Assembly: GCF_040546685.1 (NCBI RefSeq)
Contig: NZ_JBEPOH010000001.1
Span: 4,340,001 to 4,404,000 of the forward strand
Length of the DNA stretch: 64,000 nucleotides
Direction of reading: 5' to 3'
DNA from: Variovorax sp. OAS795
GTDB lineage: Bacteria; Pseudomonadota; Gammaproteobacteria; Burkholderiales; Burkholderiaceae_C
The notes under the pieces are model-generated. The model did not search any database, was not told the DNA's origin, and saw nothing but the letters and a program-made list of their open reading frames with translations. Shown here one piece after another: positions 45,635 through 54,979 of this stretch. Every line of letters starts with the position of its first letter. The stretch's first letter is position 1. Both the position numbers and the translations under genes were made by a program.

Positions 45635-46180
45635 ATGACCGAGCCCCAGACCATCGACGCCTGGATCGCCCAGGAGACCGAGATCGTCCAACGCCTCGAC
45701 GCCGGACCCGGCCCTGGCGTGGCGCGGCCCGAGCAGATCGCCGGCAAGACCGGCCTCGAAATGATGCAGGCCATGCTGAGGGGCGAGATTCCCTTTGCGG
45801 CCATCGCCAGGACGCTCGACTTCACGCTGCTTTCGGTGAGTCCGGGCGTGGCGGTGTTCCAGGGCAGGCCGCTGGCGCAGCACCTGAACCCGCTCGGCAC
45901 CATCCACGGCGGCTGGATTGCCACGGTGCTCGACTCGGCCCTCGGTTGCGCGGTCCACACCATGATGCCGGCCGGCCGCAGCTACACCACGGCCGAGCTC
46001 AGTGTGAACTACGTGAGAGCCGTCACGCCCCAGGTGCAGCGGGTGCGCGCCGAGGGCAAGGTGATCCATTGCGGCCGGCAGCTCGCGACCGCCGAGGCGC
46101 GGCTCGTCGGGCCCGACGGCAAGCTCTATGCGCATGCCACCACCACCTGCCTGGTGTTCGACAACCCCGCGCCACGCTGA
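45635..46180 (+). CDS. PaaI-family hotdog thioesterase
   Basis: This 181-residue protein starts at ATG 45635 behind AAGGAATTTTTC. It has the hotdog core NPLGTIHGGWIATVLDSALGC (HGG with catalytic Asp further along), YTTAELSVNYVRAV and ARLVGPDGKLYAHATTTCLV. It hydrolyses an acyl- or aryl-CoA. It is followed after 17 bp by the nitroreductase gene, and both are likely under the divergent MarR regulator. Confidence 0.9.
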   Translation: MTEPQTIDAWIAQETEIVQRLDAGPGPGVARPEQIAGKTGLEMMQAMLRGEIPFAAIARTLDFTLLSVSPGVAVFQGRPLAQHLNPLGTIHGGWIATVLDSALGCAVHTMMPAGRSYTTAELSVNYVRAVTPQVQRVRAEGKVIHCGRQLATAEARLVGPDGKLYAHATTTCLVFDNPAPR

Positions 46181-46197
46181 AAAACGGGTCTGCCGCC

Positions 46198-46890
46198 ATG
46201 CCTTCCGCTCCCCACGACCCTTCGCTGGCGCCTGCGTTCCAGGCCCTGCTCGACCAGCGCTACAGCTGCCGCGGCTACCTGGCCGAGCCGGTGCCGCGCG
46301 AAACCATCGACGCCATCCTGCAACGCGCGCAGCGCACCGGCTCATGGTGCAACTCCCAACCCTGGCAGGTGATCGTGACCAGCGCGGCGGCCACCGAGCG
46401 GCTGCGCCAAGCCTTCGATTCCGATGAGGCCGCGGCCGGCGCGGCGTTCGACATTCCGCCACCCGCCGAATACCGCGGCGTGTACCAGGAGCGCCGGCGC
46501 GAATGCGGCTTCCAGCTGTACGAGAGCGTCGGCATCGTGCGCGGCGACCGGGAGGCTTCGCAGCGGCAGGCGCGGGAGAACTTCAGGTTCTTCGGCGCAC
46601 CGCACCTGGCCCTGGTCAGCACCGAGGCGCTGCTCGGCACCTACGGCGCGGTGGACTGCGGCGCCTACGTCAACAACTTCGTGCTCGCGGCCCGCAGCCT
46701 CGGCGTGGCCAGCATCGCCCAGGCGGCCGTGGCCTCGCGTGCGCCGTTCCTGCATCGGTGGTTCGACATTCCGGACGATCGCCAGGTGGTCTGCGGCATC
46801 GCGTTCGGCTACGAGGACCCCGCGCATCCGGCCAACCGCTTCCGCACGACCCGTGCGCCGCTGGAGCAGGTCTGCCGCTGGGTGGATTGA
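46198..46890 (+). CDS. Nitroreductase-family flavoprotein
   Basis: This 230-residue protein shows RYSCRGYLAEPVPRETIDAIL (FMN-binding Arg region), GSWCNSQPWQVIVTS, VDCGAYVNNFVLAARSLGVAS and VCGIAFGYEDPAHPANRFRT. It is an FMN enzyme using NAD(P)H to reduce nitro, quinone or similar substrates. Co-transcription with the thioesterase and control by MarR suggest a response to an aromatic compound, which is inference. Confidence 0.9.
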   Translation: MPSAPHDPSLAPAFQALLDQRYSCRGYLAEPVPRETIDAILQRAQRTGSWCNSQPWQVIVTSAAATERLRQAFDSDEAAAGAAFDIPPPAEYRGVYQERRRECGFQLYESVGIVRGDREASQRQARENFRFFGAPHLALVSTEALLGTYGAVDCGAYVNNFVLAARSLGVASIAQAAVASRAPFLHRWFDIPDDRQVVCGIAFGYEDPAHPANRFRTTRAPLEQVCRWVD

Positions 46891-46955
46891 GCCTCGCACC
46901 CGGCGCGGTAGTCCTGCGCCGTGTAAGTGCAAGGATATAAACCCCCGGGGGCAGT

Positions 46956-46974
46956 GATAATGATTCTCATCGTC
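46956..46974 (+). promoter_or_regulatory. Fur box upstream of the ferric ABC transporter
   Basis: GATAATGATTCTCATCGTC matches 15 of 19 positions of the Fur consensus GATAATGATAATCATTATC, including the whole first half. It lies 57 bp before the start of the iron-binding protein gene, where Fe-Fur would block the promoter. Confidence 0.85.
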
Positions 46975-47030
46975 AGCCGCGTGCTCGCGATGCTTTTCCA
47001 AAACACGTTTCTGCATCTGGAGGATCCTTC

Positions 47031-48092
47031 ATGACCGACCGCTTCGGCGTCCAAGGCCGCGCCGCGCGCGCACTGATCGGCGTCTCCGCCGCCTGGCTGG
47101 CGGCTGCCGCCCTGCCCGCCCATGCCGCCAATGACGAACTCACGCTCTATACGACGCGCGAGCCCGCGTTGATCCAGCCGCTGATCACCGCCTTCAGCAC
47201 GCAGAGCAACATCAAGGTCAACACCGTGTTCGTCAAGGACGGGCTGCTGGAGCGCGTCAAGGCCGAGGGCGCACGCTCGCCGGCCGACGTGCTGATGACG
47301 GTGGACATCGGCAACCTGATGGACCTGGTCGACGGCGGCGTGACGCAGCCGGTGAAATCGGCCGCGCTCGAATCGGCCGTGCCCGCCAACCTGCGCGGCG
47401 CCGACGGCCAGTGGTTCGCGCTCTCGCTGCGTGCGCGCGTGCTCTACGCCGACAAGAACCAGCCGCTCACCAGCTTCCGCTATGAAGACCTGGCCAACCC
47501 GAAATGGAAGGGCAAGGTCTGCATCCGCGCGGGCCAGCACCCCTACAACACGGCACTGGTCGCGGCCATGATCGCGCACGACGGCGAAGCCAGGACCGAG
47601 CAGTGGCTGCGCGGCGTCAAGGCCAACCTGGCGCGCAAGGCCACCGGCGGCGACCGCGACGTGGCGCGCGACATCCTCGGCGGCATCTGCGATGTCGGCC
47701 TGGCCAACTCGTACTACGTCGGCCAGATGAAGAGTTCGAAGGAAGGCACCGACGCGCGCAAGTGGGGCGACGCGATCAAGGTGGTGCGCCCGACCTTCGC
47801 CAGCGCCAAGAGCGGCGGCACGCACGTCAACATCAGCGGCGCGGCCGTGGCAAAGAACGCGCCGCAGCGCGCCAACGCGGTCAAGCTGCTCGAGTTCCTG
47901 GTGTCGGAGCCGGCGCAGACGCTGTACGCGCAAGCCAACTACGAATACCCGGTGCGCAAGGGCGTGGCGCTCGACCCGATCATTGCCGCGTCGATCGGCG
48001 AACTCAAGGCCGACCCGTTGCCGGTGGCCGAGATCGCCAAGTACCGCAAGCAGGCCAGCGCTTTGGTGGACAAGGTCGGTTTCGACCAGTGA
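47031..48092 (+). CDS. fbpA: Ferric iron ABC transporter periplasmic binding protein (FbpA/FutA type)
   Basis: This 353-residue protein has a signal peptide ending ALPAHAAND and an AGGATCC leader. It contains LTLYTTREPALIQPLITAF, VNTVFVKDGLLERVKAEG, SPADVLMTVDIGNLMDLVD, the paired Fe-binding tyrosines in LANSYYVGQMK, and EYPVRKGVAL. These are the FbpA/FutA features of periplasmic Fe3+ receptors. A Fur box precedes it. Permease and ATPase genes follow. Confidence 0.93.
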   Translation: MTDRFGVQGRAARALIGVSAAWLAAAALPAHAANDELTLYTTREPALIQPLITAFSTQSNIKVNTVFVKDGLLERVKAEGARSPADVLMTVDIGNLMDLVDGGVTQPVKSAALESAVPANLRGADGQWFALSLRARVLYADKNQPLTSFRYEDLANPKWKGKVCIRAGQHPYNTALVAAMIAHDGEARTEQWLRGVKANLARKATGGDRDVARDILGGICDVGLANSYYVGQMKSSKEGTDARKWGDAIKVVRPTFASAKSGGTHVNISGAAVAKNAPQRANAVKLLEFLVSEPAQTLYAQANYEYPVRKGVALDPIIAASIGELKADPLPVAEIAKYRKQASALVDKVGFDQ

Positions 48093-48126
48093 CCGGTATG
48101 GGCGGGCACGCGTTTCCGGTGCCCCA

Positions 48127-49806
48127 GTGCTGATCGCGCGGCGCCACTTGCCGGGCCTGCACGCCGCAGGCCCGCTCTGGCGTTCGGCCTCGCTGGCCAT
48201 CGCCATCGGCGTGCTGGCGCCGGTGCTCACGCTGGCGTGGCTCGCGTTCGGCTCCGGCCTGGGGCACTGGGGCCCGCTGTTCGCGCACGTGCTGCCGCAG
48301 GCCGCGCTCAACACGGCCGTGCTGCTGGCGGGTGTCGGCACGCTGGTGCTGGTGATCGGCACCGGCTGCGCGTGGCTGGTCACGGCCTGCGACTTTCCGG
48401 GCCGCCGCGTGCTGCACTGGGCGCTGCTGCTGCCGCTCGCGATGCCGACCTACATCGTCGCCTTCGCCTACCTCGACCTGCTGCATCCGATCGGTCCGGT
48501 GCAAGGCGCGATCCGCTGGGTGCTCGGGTTCGACAGCCCGCGCCAGTTCCGCCTGCCCGACCTGCGCTCGATGCCGGGCGCGATCTTCGTGCTCGGCTTC
48601 GTGCTCTACCCCTATGTCTACATGACCGCCCGGGCCATGTTCATGACCCAGCCCGCGCATCTGATGGAAGCCGCGCGCACGCTGGGCGAAAGCCGGCGCG
48701 GCGCCTTCTTTCGCGTGGCGCTGCCGCTCGCACGGCCAGCGCTGGCCGTGGGACTGAGCCTCGCGCTGCTCGAGACGCTCAACGACATCGGCGCTTCGGA
48801 ATTCCTCGGCATCAACACGCTCACGGTGGCGGTCTACACCACGTGGATCACGCGCTCCGACCTGGCCGGCGCGGCGCAGATCGCCTGCGCCATGCTGTTC
48901 ATGGTGGTGGCGCTGGTCTGGCTCGAACGCAATGGCCGGCAGCACCAGCGCTTCGGCTCGGCACAACGCATGCGCGCCATGCAGCCGCGCCGCCTGCATG
49001 GCAGCGCCGCATGGCTGGCCACGGCTGCCGCCACGCTGCCGGTGCTGGTCGGCTTCGTCGCGCCGGCCCTCTATCTCGTCTGGGAAAGCGCCAAGCGGCT
49101 GCGCCAGGGCGGCGGCGTGTCGCATGGCCTGCTCGCGAGCCTGGGCAACACGCTGGCCCTGGCCGCCGGCGTGACGGTGGTGGCCGTTGCCGCGGGACTG
49201 GTCGTCGCATGGACGGCGCGAAGCCAGGGCTCGAGACCGGGCCGTGCGCGCTGGCAGGCACGCGTCGCCACGCTGGGCTATGCGGTGCCGGGCACGGTGC
49301 TCGCCATCGGCCTGCTCACGCCGGCGCTCGCGGTGGACGCGGCACTGGCCACTGCGCTCGGGCTGCAAGGGCTGCCGCTCATGGGTGCGGGCATCGTGCT
49401 GGTGGTGGCGTGCGCGATCCGGTTCCTCGCCATGCCGGTCGGCGGCATCGAGGCCGGGCTCGCGCGCATTCCACCCGCCATCGAACACGCCTCGCGGCTG
49501 CTCGGCGAGACCAGCGGCGGCACGCTGCGGCGCGTGCACCTGCCGCTGCTGCAGCCCGCCATCGCAACCGGTGCGCTGCTGGTCTTCGTGGATGCCATGA
49601 AAGAGTTGCCCGCCACGCTGCTGCTGCGGCCGGCCAATTTCGACACGCTGGCCACCTGGCTCTACGCCGAGGCCGCGCGCGGCACGTACGAGGAAGGCGC
49701 CATTGCCGCGCTGGCCATCGTCGCGGCGGGCCTGCTGCCGGTGATGCTGCTGGCGCGCAATCAACTGGGCACGCCATCGGCGCTGCCCGGTCCGGACACC
49801 ACATGA
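48127..49806 (+). CDS. fbpB: Ferric iron ABC transporter permease (FbpB type)
   Basis: This ~559-residue double permease has two sets of about six spans, each with an EAA loop (LMEAARTLGESRRGAFFRVALP; GIEHASRLLGETSGGTLRRVH-like second copy). No ATG fits; GTG 48127 (then LIARRHLPGLHA) is the best start, giving the usual length. FYPYVYM-type (VLYPYVYMTARAMF) is conserved in FbpB. It lies 34 bp after fbpA and overlaps fbpC by ATGA at 49803. Confidence 0.88.
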   Translation: MLIARRHLPGLHAAGPLWRSASLAIAIGVLAPVLTLAWLAFGSGLGHWGPLFAHVLPQAALNTAVLLAGVGTLVLVIGTGCAWLVTACDFPGRRVLHWALLLPLAMPTYIVAFAYLDLLHPIGPVQGAIRWVLGFDSPRQFRLPDLRSMPGAIFVLGFVLYPYVYMTARAMFMTQPAHLMEAARTLGESRRGAFFRVALPLARPALAVGLSLALLETLNDIGASEFLGINTLTVAVYTTWITRSDLAGAAQIACAMLFMVVALVWLERNGRQHQRFGSAQRMRAMQPRRLHGSAAWLATAAATLPVLVGFVAPALYLVWESAKRLRQGGGVSHGLLASLGNTLALAAGVTVVAVAAGLVVAWTARSQGSRPGRARWQARVATLGYAVPGTVLAIGLLTPALAVDAALATALGLQGLPLMGAGIVLVVACAIRFLAMPVGGIEAGLARIPPAIEHASRLLGETSGGTLRRVHLPLLQPAIATGALLVFVDAMKELPATLLLRPANFDTLATWLYAEAARGTYEEGAIAALAIVAAGLLPVMLLARNQLGTPSALPGPDTT

Positions 49807-50486
49807 GTTCCCCTCTCTTCATCGAATCGATCCAGCTCGCCTACGAAACGCCGCGCGGCCCGCACACCGTGGTGAGCGACTTCTCGCTCTCGCTGCCCGC
49901 GGGCGACATCGCCTGCCTCTTCGGCCCTTCGGGCTGCGGCAAGACGACCGTGCTGCGCGCGATCGCGGGCTTCGAGCCGCTGCGCGCCGGCAGCGTCCGG
50001 CTCGGCGACGTGCTGCTCTCTTCGACGCATGTGCACCTGCCGCCGGAGCAACGGCGCGTGGGCATGATGTTCCAGGAATACGCGCTGTTTCCCCACCTGT
50101 CGGCAAGCCACAACGTGGCCTTCGGCCTGCGCCGCATGGGCCGCGCGCTGCAGCGGTTGCGCGTGGCCGACATGCTGGCACTGGTCGGCCTGGCCGATGC
50201 CGGGGAGCGTTTTCCGCATGAGCTCTCCGGCGGCCAGCAGCAGCGCATCGCGCTGGCGCGCGCGCTGGCCCCGTCGCCCGCGCTGCTGCTGCTCGACGAG
50301 CCGTTCTCCAACCTCGACGGCGGCACGCGCGAGCGGCTGACGGCGGAGGTGCGCGGCATTCTCAAGCGGGCGGGCCAGACGGCCATCCTGGTCACCCACA
50401 ACGAGGCCGAGGCCCATGCCATGGCCGACCGCATCGGCGTGATGCACGGCGGCCGGATCACGCATTGGCTGGACACTGCGACATAG
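49803..50486 (+). CDS. fbpC: Ferric iron ABC transporter ATP-binding protein, short form
   Basis: The protein has 227 residues. Walker A is LFGPSGCGKTTVLRA, the signature is LSGGQQQRIALARAL, Walker B is LLLLDEPFSNLDGGTRE and the switch His is in AILVTHNEAEAH. The chain stops soon after GVMHGGRITHWLD. Classical FbpC proteins are ~350 residues with a C-terminal regulatory domain that binds iron or dimerises; it is missing here. Last gene of the fbp operon. Confidence 0.92.
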   Translation: MSSPLFIESIQLAYETPRGPHTVVSDFSLSLPAGDIACLFGPSGCGKTTVLRAIAGFEPLRAGSVRLGDVLLSSTHVHLPPEQRRVGMMFQEYALFPHLSASHNVAFGLRRMGRALQRLRVADMLALVGLADAGERFPHELSGGQQQRIALARALAPSPALLLLDEPFSNLDGGTRERLTAEVRGILKRAGQTAILVTHNEAEAHAMADRIGVMHGGRITHWLDTAT

Positions 50487-50595
50487 CACAAGGGGCTCGT
50501 TCGGCGAATGGGCTTTTCGGGAAAAGGTTGTTCGGTGCCGGAAGAATCGCGGCACTCTTCTCCAACTTTTTTCCTTCGTCGAAAACGCACACGCC

Positions 50596-51276
50596 ATGTC
50601 CCAGCCACTCACCCTCGTCAGCCACCTGCTGTGCCCCTATGTGCAGCGCGCCGCCATCGCGCTGGCCGAAAAGAACGTACCGTACGAACGCGTCGTGATC
50701 GACCTGGCCAACAAGCCGGATTGGTTCATCGCGATCTCGCCGCTCGGCAAGGTACCGCTGCTGCGGCTCGCGCGGCCCGACGGCAGCGAAGCGGTGCTGT
50801 TCGAAAGCAACGTGATCTGCGAATACATCGAGGAAACGCAGCCCGGCGCACGGCTGCACCCCGAGGATCCGCTCACCCGGGCCGAGCATCGGGCATGGAT
50901 GGAATACGGCTCGGCCATCCTCGGCGACCTCTGGGGCTACGAGACCACGCGCGACGCCGAGGTGTTCGAGCAGAAGCGACTGGCAATGGCCGCCAAGTTC
51001 GAGCGCGTCGAAGCCGCGCTGGGCGCCGGGCCCTACTTCGCCGGCGCCGGCTTCAGCCTGGTCGATGCGGTGTTCGCGCCCATCTTCCGCTACTTCGAAG
51101 TGTTCGACGACATCGCCAATTCGCATATCTTCGATGCCCTTCCCAAGGTGAACGCATGGCGGCATGCACTGGCGGGTCGGCCCAGCGTGCGTAGCGCCGT
51201 GGTGCCCGAGTATCCGCAGCACCTGCACGCGTTCCTGCGCAAGCACGAGGCGCACTTGCTCACGCTCGCGCAATAA
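50596..51276 (+). CDS. Glutathione S-transferase family protein
   Basis: This 226-residue protein has the N-terminal thioredoxin-fold motif LLCPYVQRAAIALAEKNVPY (Cys-Pro catalytic site) and ISPLGKVPLLRL with cis-Pro, followed by ESNVICEYIEE, then a helical domain with FAGAGFSLVDAVFAPIFRY. The Cys-Pro start suggests an omega/zeta-like or stringent-starvation-related class using a mixed disulfide. Likely detoxification. The glyoxalase gene follows after 39 bp. Confidence 0.9.
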   Translation: MSQPLTLVSHLLCPYVQRAAIALAEKNVPYERVVIDLANKPDWFIAISPLGKVPLLRLARPDGSEAVLFESNVICEYIEETQPGARLHPEDPLTRAEHRAWMEYGSAILGDLWGYETTRDAEVFEQKRLAMAAKFERVEAALGAGPYFAGAGFSLVDAVFAPIFRYFEVFDDIANSHIFDALPKVNAWRHALAGRPSVRSAVVPEYPQHLHAFLRKHEAHLLTLAQ

Positions 51277-51315
51277 CGAGAATCGGAATTCCTTCCCCCA
51301 CCAAGATTCCACGAG

Positions 51316-51747
51316 ATGCGACTCCTCCACACCATGCTGCGCGTCGGCAACCTCCAGCGCTCGATCGACTTCTATACCCAGGTGCTGGGCATGAACCTGC
51401 TGCGCACCTCGGAGAACCCGGAATACAAGTACAGCCTGGCCTTCGTCGGCTATGGCGGCGGCAACCCCGAGCAGGCAGAGATCGAGCTCACCTACAACTG
51501 GGGCACCGAAAGCTACGAACTCGGCACCGCCTACGGCCATATCGCGCTCGGCGTTCCCGACGCGTATGCCGCCTGCGAGAAGATCAAGGCAGCCGGCGGC
51601 CAGGTCACGCGCGAAGCCGGGCCCGTGAAGGGCGGCACCACGGTGATCGCCTTCGTGACCGATCCCGACGGCTACAAGGTCGAGCTGATCCAGGACAAGT
51701 CGAAGTCCCAGGGCCAGGCGGGCGCCGACGCCTTGCGCGCTTCCTAG
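51316..51747 (+). CDS. gloA: Lactoylglutathione lyase (glyoxalase I)
   Basis: The protein has 143 residues. Metal ligands are His5 ([12 protein letters not shown]), a Glu in [10 protein letters not shown], a His in [10 protein letters not shown] and a Glu in [10 protein letters not shown], the canonical GloA set. It isomerises the methylglyoxal-glutathione hemithioacetal to S-lactoylglutathione. Length is typical (~135) with a short C-terminal extension. It follows the GST gene, giving a small glutathione-linked detoxification pair. Confidence 0.95.
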   Translation: MRLLHTMLRVGNLQRSIDFYTQVLGMNLLRTSENPEYKYSLAFVGYGGGNPEQAEIELTYNWGTESYELGTAYGHIALGVPDAYAACEKIKAAGGQVTREAGPVKGGTTVIAFVTDPDGYKVELIQDKSKSQGQAGADALRAS

Positions 51748-51906
51748 CCGTTCGCCGGGCGCCCGTCCGAGCAAATCGGGCGGTCTTCCGCAAGCCGCCG
51801 TTCCGAATTGAACGCGCGGCGAATTCGGAGATACAAATGATCACCCTTTTCGGGCGATCGGCATATTCTTTGCTGTTATTTTCTCCGGGTACGCGCCGAG
51901 GCTCCA

Positions 51907-53184
51907 ATGCCTCGCGCGCCGTTCTCCCGAAATCGCAATCAAGCTTCTATAGAGTTAGGCGAGCCGCGTTCGAATGAATCGTCCCGGCGGCGGGCCTTTG
52001 AACTATTTTCTACCTATTCGGTTATTTCCAGCGGCCAGCCATTGACCATTCTCAGCATTCGCGGCAAAGCCATCGACCCGGCAATATCGCTTCTCATATT
52101 TCTTTTTGCCGCGCTGGTCGTGGGAGCAATACCTTTTGCGTACCACGACACGGCCGCGCAGAATTTTCCCGATGAAGAAACGCTGCTGAGTTTCTTCGGC
52201 GCCGACTCCTGCCAGATCGCCTCGACCTCCGTGGAGGAGCGAAACTCCTATGCCTGCAGTGCGTTCCTGCTGGAATCGGTGGGGCTGAGCGCCAAGACAG
52301 CGCCCATCGCGGGCGCCCTGCTGAGCGTCTCGCTCACGCTCATACCGATATTTCAATTCAGCCGGATACCGCTCGGCGTATTCCTGGTCTCGCTCGCCTG
52401 GGGATTCATCAGGGCCATTTTTCTTTCCGTTCTTTCCAAGGACATGCTCTCCGCGTGCGTCGTGCTCTTATCCATCATGGCGGCGCAACAAAGCTGGTTC
52501 GGCTTCACCTGGTTCTTGTCCTCGACCGTCTACGGCTGGGTGGTGCGCAAATACTGGCTGCTGGTCAGCGCCACATGGCTCGGATTGAGACTGGTGAGAA
52601 ACCAGCTCACCGTATTCCGGCTGTTCGTTGTGATCATTTTGATTTACATCGCGCTGTCGCTGACGTTCCAGATCGCATTGGGCGCCACGCTGGACTTCGC
52701 GCGGGCCGCGGTCAATGAAAACAGGGATGTGGGCGCCGAAGGATCGCGCACGGTCATCGATGCGGTGATTGCGTCGGACAACGCGATGCTCCAGGCCCTC
52801 AATGCCACGATCACCTTTTTCAGGCTGGCATTTCCCCTCGAGCTCCTGCGTTTCGGCTCGGTGAGCCAATTGGCGTTCATTTCGATCATGCCCTTCACCT
52901 TCATCTGGATGGTGAAGGCCATCGTCGCGGGCGTGAAATCGGACCGCAAGCACTTGATCCAGGCCGGCAAGGTCGCGCTGGCGCCACTGTCCTTCCTCAT
53001 CATCGAGGGCGTGTTCGAGCCTGACTTCGGTTCGTTCGCCCGCCACTTCGCCATCGTGAGCCCGCTGGTTTTTTCCGCCCTGGCGCTGGTGCAGAAAAGC
53101 GAACTGGCGCAAGAAAAGCGGCTTCGGCGCAGCCAGGCCGCCGCAGCGTTCCCGCGCCAGCTTGCCGAGGATCGCAACGCGTGA
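51907..53184 (+). CDS. Polytopic membrane protein, possible Wzy/EpsG-like polysaccharide polymerase
   Basis: This 425-residue protein from ATG 51907 has a GAGG site six bases upstream; a TTG at 52042 would remove 45 polar residues. About 10 hydrophobic segments follow, from ISLLIFLFAALVVGAIPF to FAIVSPLVFSALALV. A large periplasmic-type loop follows the first span. FLSVLSKDMLSACVV and FEPDFGSFARHF recall EpsG/Wzy-like polymerases, but I do not recognise a close family. The first 300 bases are AT-richer than the neighbours. It is joined to an acyltransferase gene by a GTGA overlap. Confidence 0.65.
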   Translation: MPRAPFSRNRNQASIELGEPRSNESSRRRAFELFSTYSVISSGQPLTILSIRGKAIDPAISLLIFLFAALVVGAIPFAYHDTAAQNFPDEETLLSFFGADSCQIASTSVEERNSYACSAFLLESVGLSAKTAPIAGALLSVSLTLIPIFQFSRIPLGVFLVSLAWGFIRAIFLSVLSKDMLSACVVLLSIMAAQQSWFGFTWFLSSTVYGWVVRKYWLLVSATWLGLRLVRNQLTVFRLFVVIILIYIALSLTFQIALGATLDFARAAVNENRDVGAEGSRTVIDAVIASDNAMLQALNATITFFRLAFPLELLRFGSVSQLAFISIMPFTFIWMVKAIVAGVKSDRKHLIQAGKVALAPLSFLIIEGVFEPDFGSFARHFAIVSPLVFSALALVQKSELAQEKRLRRSQAAAAFPRQLAEDRNA

Positions 53185-54242
53185 AGTCCCAATCGATTGC
53201 GGTCGACCAGCGCCAGTACGTCGAGTCCATCCAGGCCGGACGCGGCATCGCGGCGCTTCTGGTCGTCATCCACCATGCGGCACAAAAGGCCCATGCGCTG
53301 TCGGGCGGCAGCATCCCCCTGTTCGATTTCGGCATCGTCGGGGTGGACGTCTTCTTCATGATCAGCGGCTTCATCATCTACTTCGTGACCGCGAACAAGA
53401 CGATGACGCACGTGGAGTTCATGGAAAAGCGCATCGTGAGAGTCTTTCCGCTCTACTGGGGACTCTCGCTGCTGGCGCTGCTGGTGTTCTTCGTCGCGCC
53501 CAGGCTCATCAACAGCAACGCGAAAGAGGCGACCGATGTCGCCGCGTCGTTCCTGCTGTGGCCGACTTCCGCGCCGTACCTGGTCAACAACGGCTGGACG
53601 CTGACCTACGAGATCCTGTTCTACGCGCTGTGGGCGCTGGTCGCACTGCCGGTGGCAAAGCCACGGAGCGCGTTCATCGCGTGCCTGGTGCTGGCCGGCG
53701 CATCGTTCATCGGCCTCGTCTTCGGCATCGACCACCAGGTCATCAATTTTTCGTTGTTCGTGGAGTTCGCGTTCGGCGTCGGTATCGGTGTCGCGTTCAG
53801 GAAAGGGCTGCTGCGGCAAAGCATCCCCTTGGCTGTCGTCTTGACCGCCGCCGGTGCTCTTCTTGCGTGGCTGGCCATTTCGCGCGGGCTCGGAAACAGC
53901 GAGCTCAGGGGGTTTGCCCTGGCGATCCCGTCCGCGATGATGTTCGTCGGAATCATCCTGCTGGGGTCGGTGTGGGCCCGGGGCCGCACCATCCTGGCCA
54001 TCGGCGACAGCTCCTATTCGCTGTACCTTTTCCACCCGTTCATCCTGGTGGCCATTCCCATCCCGGTGAAGTCGCTCGGCATCGCGTCGCCGGCGGTGAT
54101 CCTGGCCATTGCCGCCGCGGTCTGCATCGCGTCGTTCTGGGCCTCGCACATGGTCTACAGGTTCGTGGAGTTCCCGCTCACGCAGATGATGCGCGGCATG
54201 ATCAGGTCCGCGAAATCGCTGGGCGCGGCCAGGGCCCGGTGA
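53181..54242 (+). CDS. Acyltransferase family 3 membrane protein (OafA/YrhL-like)
   Basis: This 353-residue protein has a GTG start overlapping the upstream stop. The family signature is YVESIQAGRGIAALLVVIHH (catalytic His region), GVDVFFMISGFIIYFVTA, EFMEKRIVRVFPLYWGLS and NNGWTLTYEILFYALWAL. About ten spans. It moves acetyl or other acyl groups across the membrane onto surface sugars. The partner membrane gene suggests one polysaccharide-modifying unit. It converges with the HAD gene six bp away. Confidence 0.9.
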   Translation: MKSQSIAVDQRQYVESIQAGRGIAALLVVIHHAAQKAHALSGGSIPLFDFGIVGVDVFFMISGFIIYFVTANKTMTHVEFMEKRIVRVFPLYWGLSLLALLVFFVAPRLINSNAKEATDVAASFLLWPTSAPYLVNNGWTLTYEILFYALWALVALPVAKPRSAFIACLVLAGASFIGLVFGIDHQVINFSLFVEFAFGVGIGVAFRKGLLRQSIPLAVVLTAAGALLAWLAISRGLGNSELRGFALAIPSAMMFVGIILLGSVWARGRTILAIGDSSYSLYLFHPFILVAIPIPVKSLGIASPAVILAIAAAVCIASFWASHMVYRFVEFPLTQMMRGMIRSAKSLGAARAR

Positions 54243-54248
54243 CGGCGT

Positions 54249-54977
54249 TCAGCAGCCCAGCAGGTCGGCCAGCTGGTTGATGTCGCGGGCGTGCAGGTTG
54301 TTCTCGGGGTTGGGCGAAACGTCCTTCGGCTGGCCGCGGCCGAACTCATGGGGCCGCTCGATGTAGCCGGTCTTGAGGCCGCACACGCGCGCGGCGGCCA
54401 GGTCGTCGTGGTGCGCCGCCGCGAGCATGACCTGCCCCGGCGTCGCGTCGAAGACGCCCGCCACGCCCAGGTAGGTGCGCGGGTCGGGCTTGTAGGCCTT
54501 GAACACCTCGGCCGACAGCACGCAGTCCCAGGGCAGCCCCGCGCGCTTGGCCATTTCGGTGAGCAGGCCGATGTTGCCGTTGGACAGCGTGCAGATGGTG
54601 AACTTCTTCTTCAGGCGCGTGAGCCCTTCCACCGCATCGGGCCAGGCAGGCAGCCGGTGCCAGGCACGGCTCAGGTGGCGCTTGGCGGCGGTATCGAGCC
54701 GCCCGGCCATGCCGAAATCCTGCAGCACCTGCTCGAGCATGCTCAGGTGCAGTTCGTCGAGCAGCGTGAAGCCGCCCTCGCCCGCGGCGATGCGCTCCAT
54801 CACGGACCGCATGGCGGGCTGGTAGCCCGCGCGCCAAGCCAGCGCAAAGGTGGCGCCATCGACACCCGGCAATGCAAGCTCGGCCTCGGCGGCAATGCCG
54901 CTGTGCCAGTCGACCACGGTGCCGAAAACGTCGAACGCGATGACCTTCAGGTCGCTCGCATCGAAGTCCGCGCGCAT
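54249..54977 (-). CDS. HAD superfamily hydrolase, haloacid dehalogenase type II
   Basis: This 242-residue protein from ATG 54977 starts two bases after the eda stop. HAD motif I is [15 protein letters not shown] with nucleophile Asp, motif II is ICTLSNGN, the Lys of motif III is in [15 protein letters not shown] and motif IV is [18 protein letters not shown]. This matches the L-2-haloacid dehalogenase-like group. As third gene of the edd-eda operon it more likely acts on a phospho- or keto-sugar by-product than on a haloacid, which is inference. Confidence 0.88.
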   Translation of the reverse strand: MRADFDASDLKVIAFDVFGTVVDWHSGIAAEAELALPGVDGATFALAWRAGYQPAMRSVMERIAAGEGGFTLLDELHLSMLEQVLQDFGMAGRLDTAAKRHLSRAWHRLPAWPDAVEGLTRLKKKFTICTLSNGNIGLLTEMAKRAGLPWDCVLSAEVFKAYKPDPRTYLGVAGVFDATPGQVMLAAAHHDDLAAARVCGLKTGYIERPHEFGRGQPKDVSPNPENNLHARDINQLADLLGC

Positions 54978-54979
54978 GG

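Noticed and set aside
50535..50573. Possible terminator after fbpC (GTGCCG/CGGCAC hairpin with a later T run)
   Set aside because: The T run begins about a dozen bases after the stem, so it does not form an intrinsic terminator as written.
54249..54977. Haloacid detoxification gene
   Set aside because: The operon context with edd and eda argues for a sugar-phosphate-related role despite the family name.
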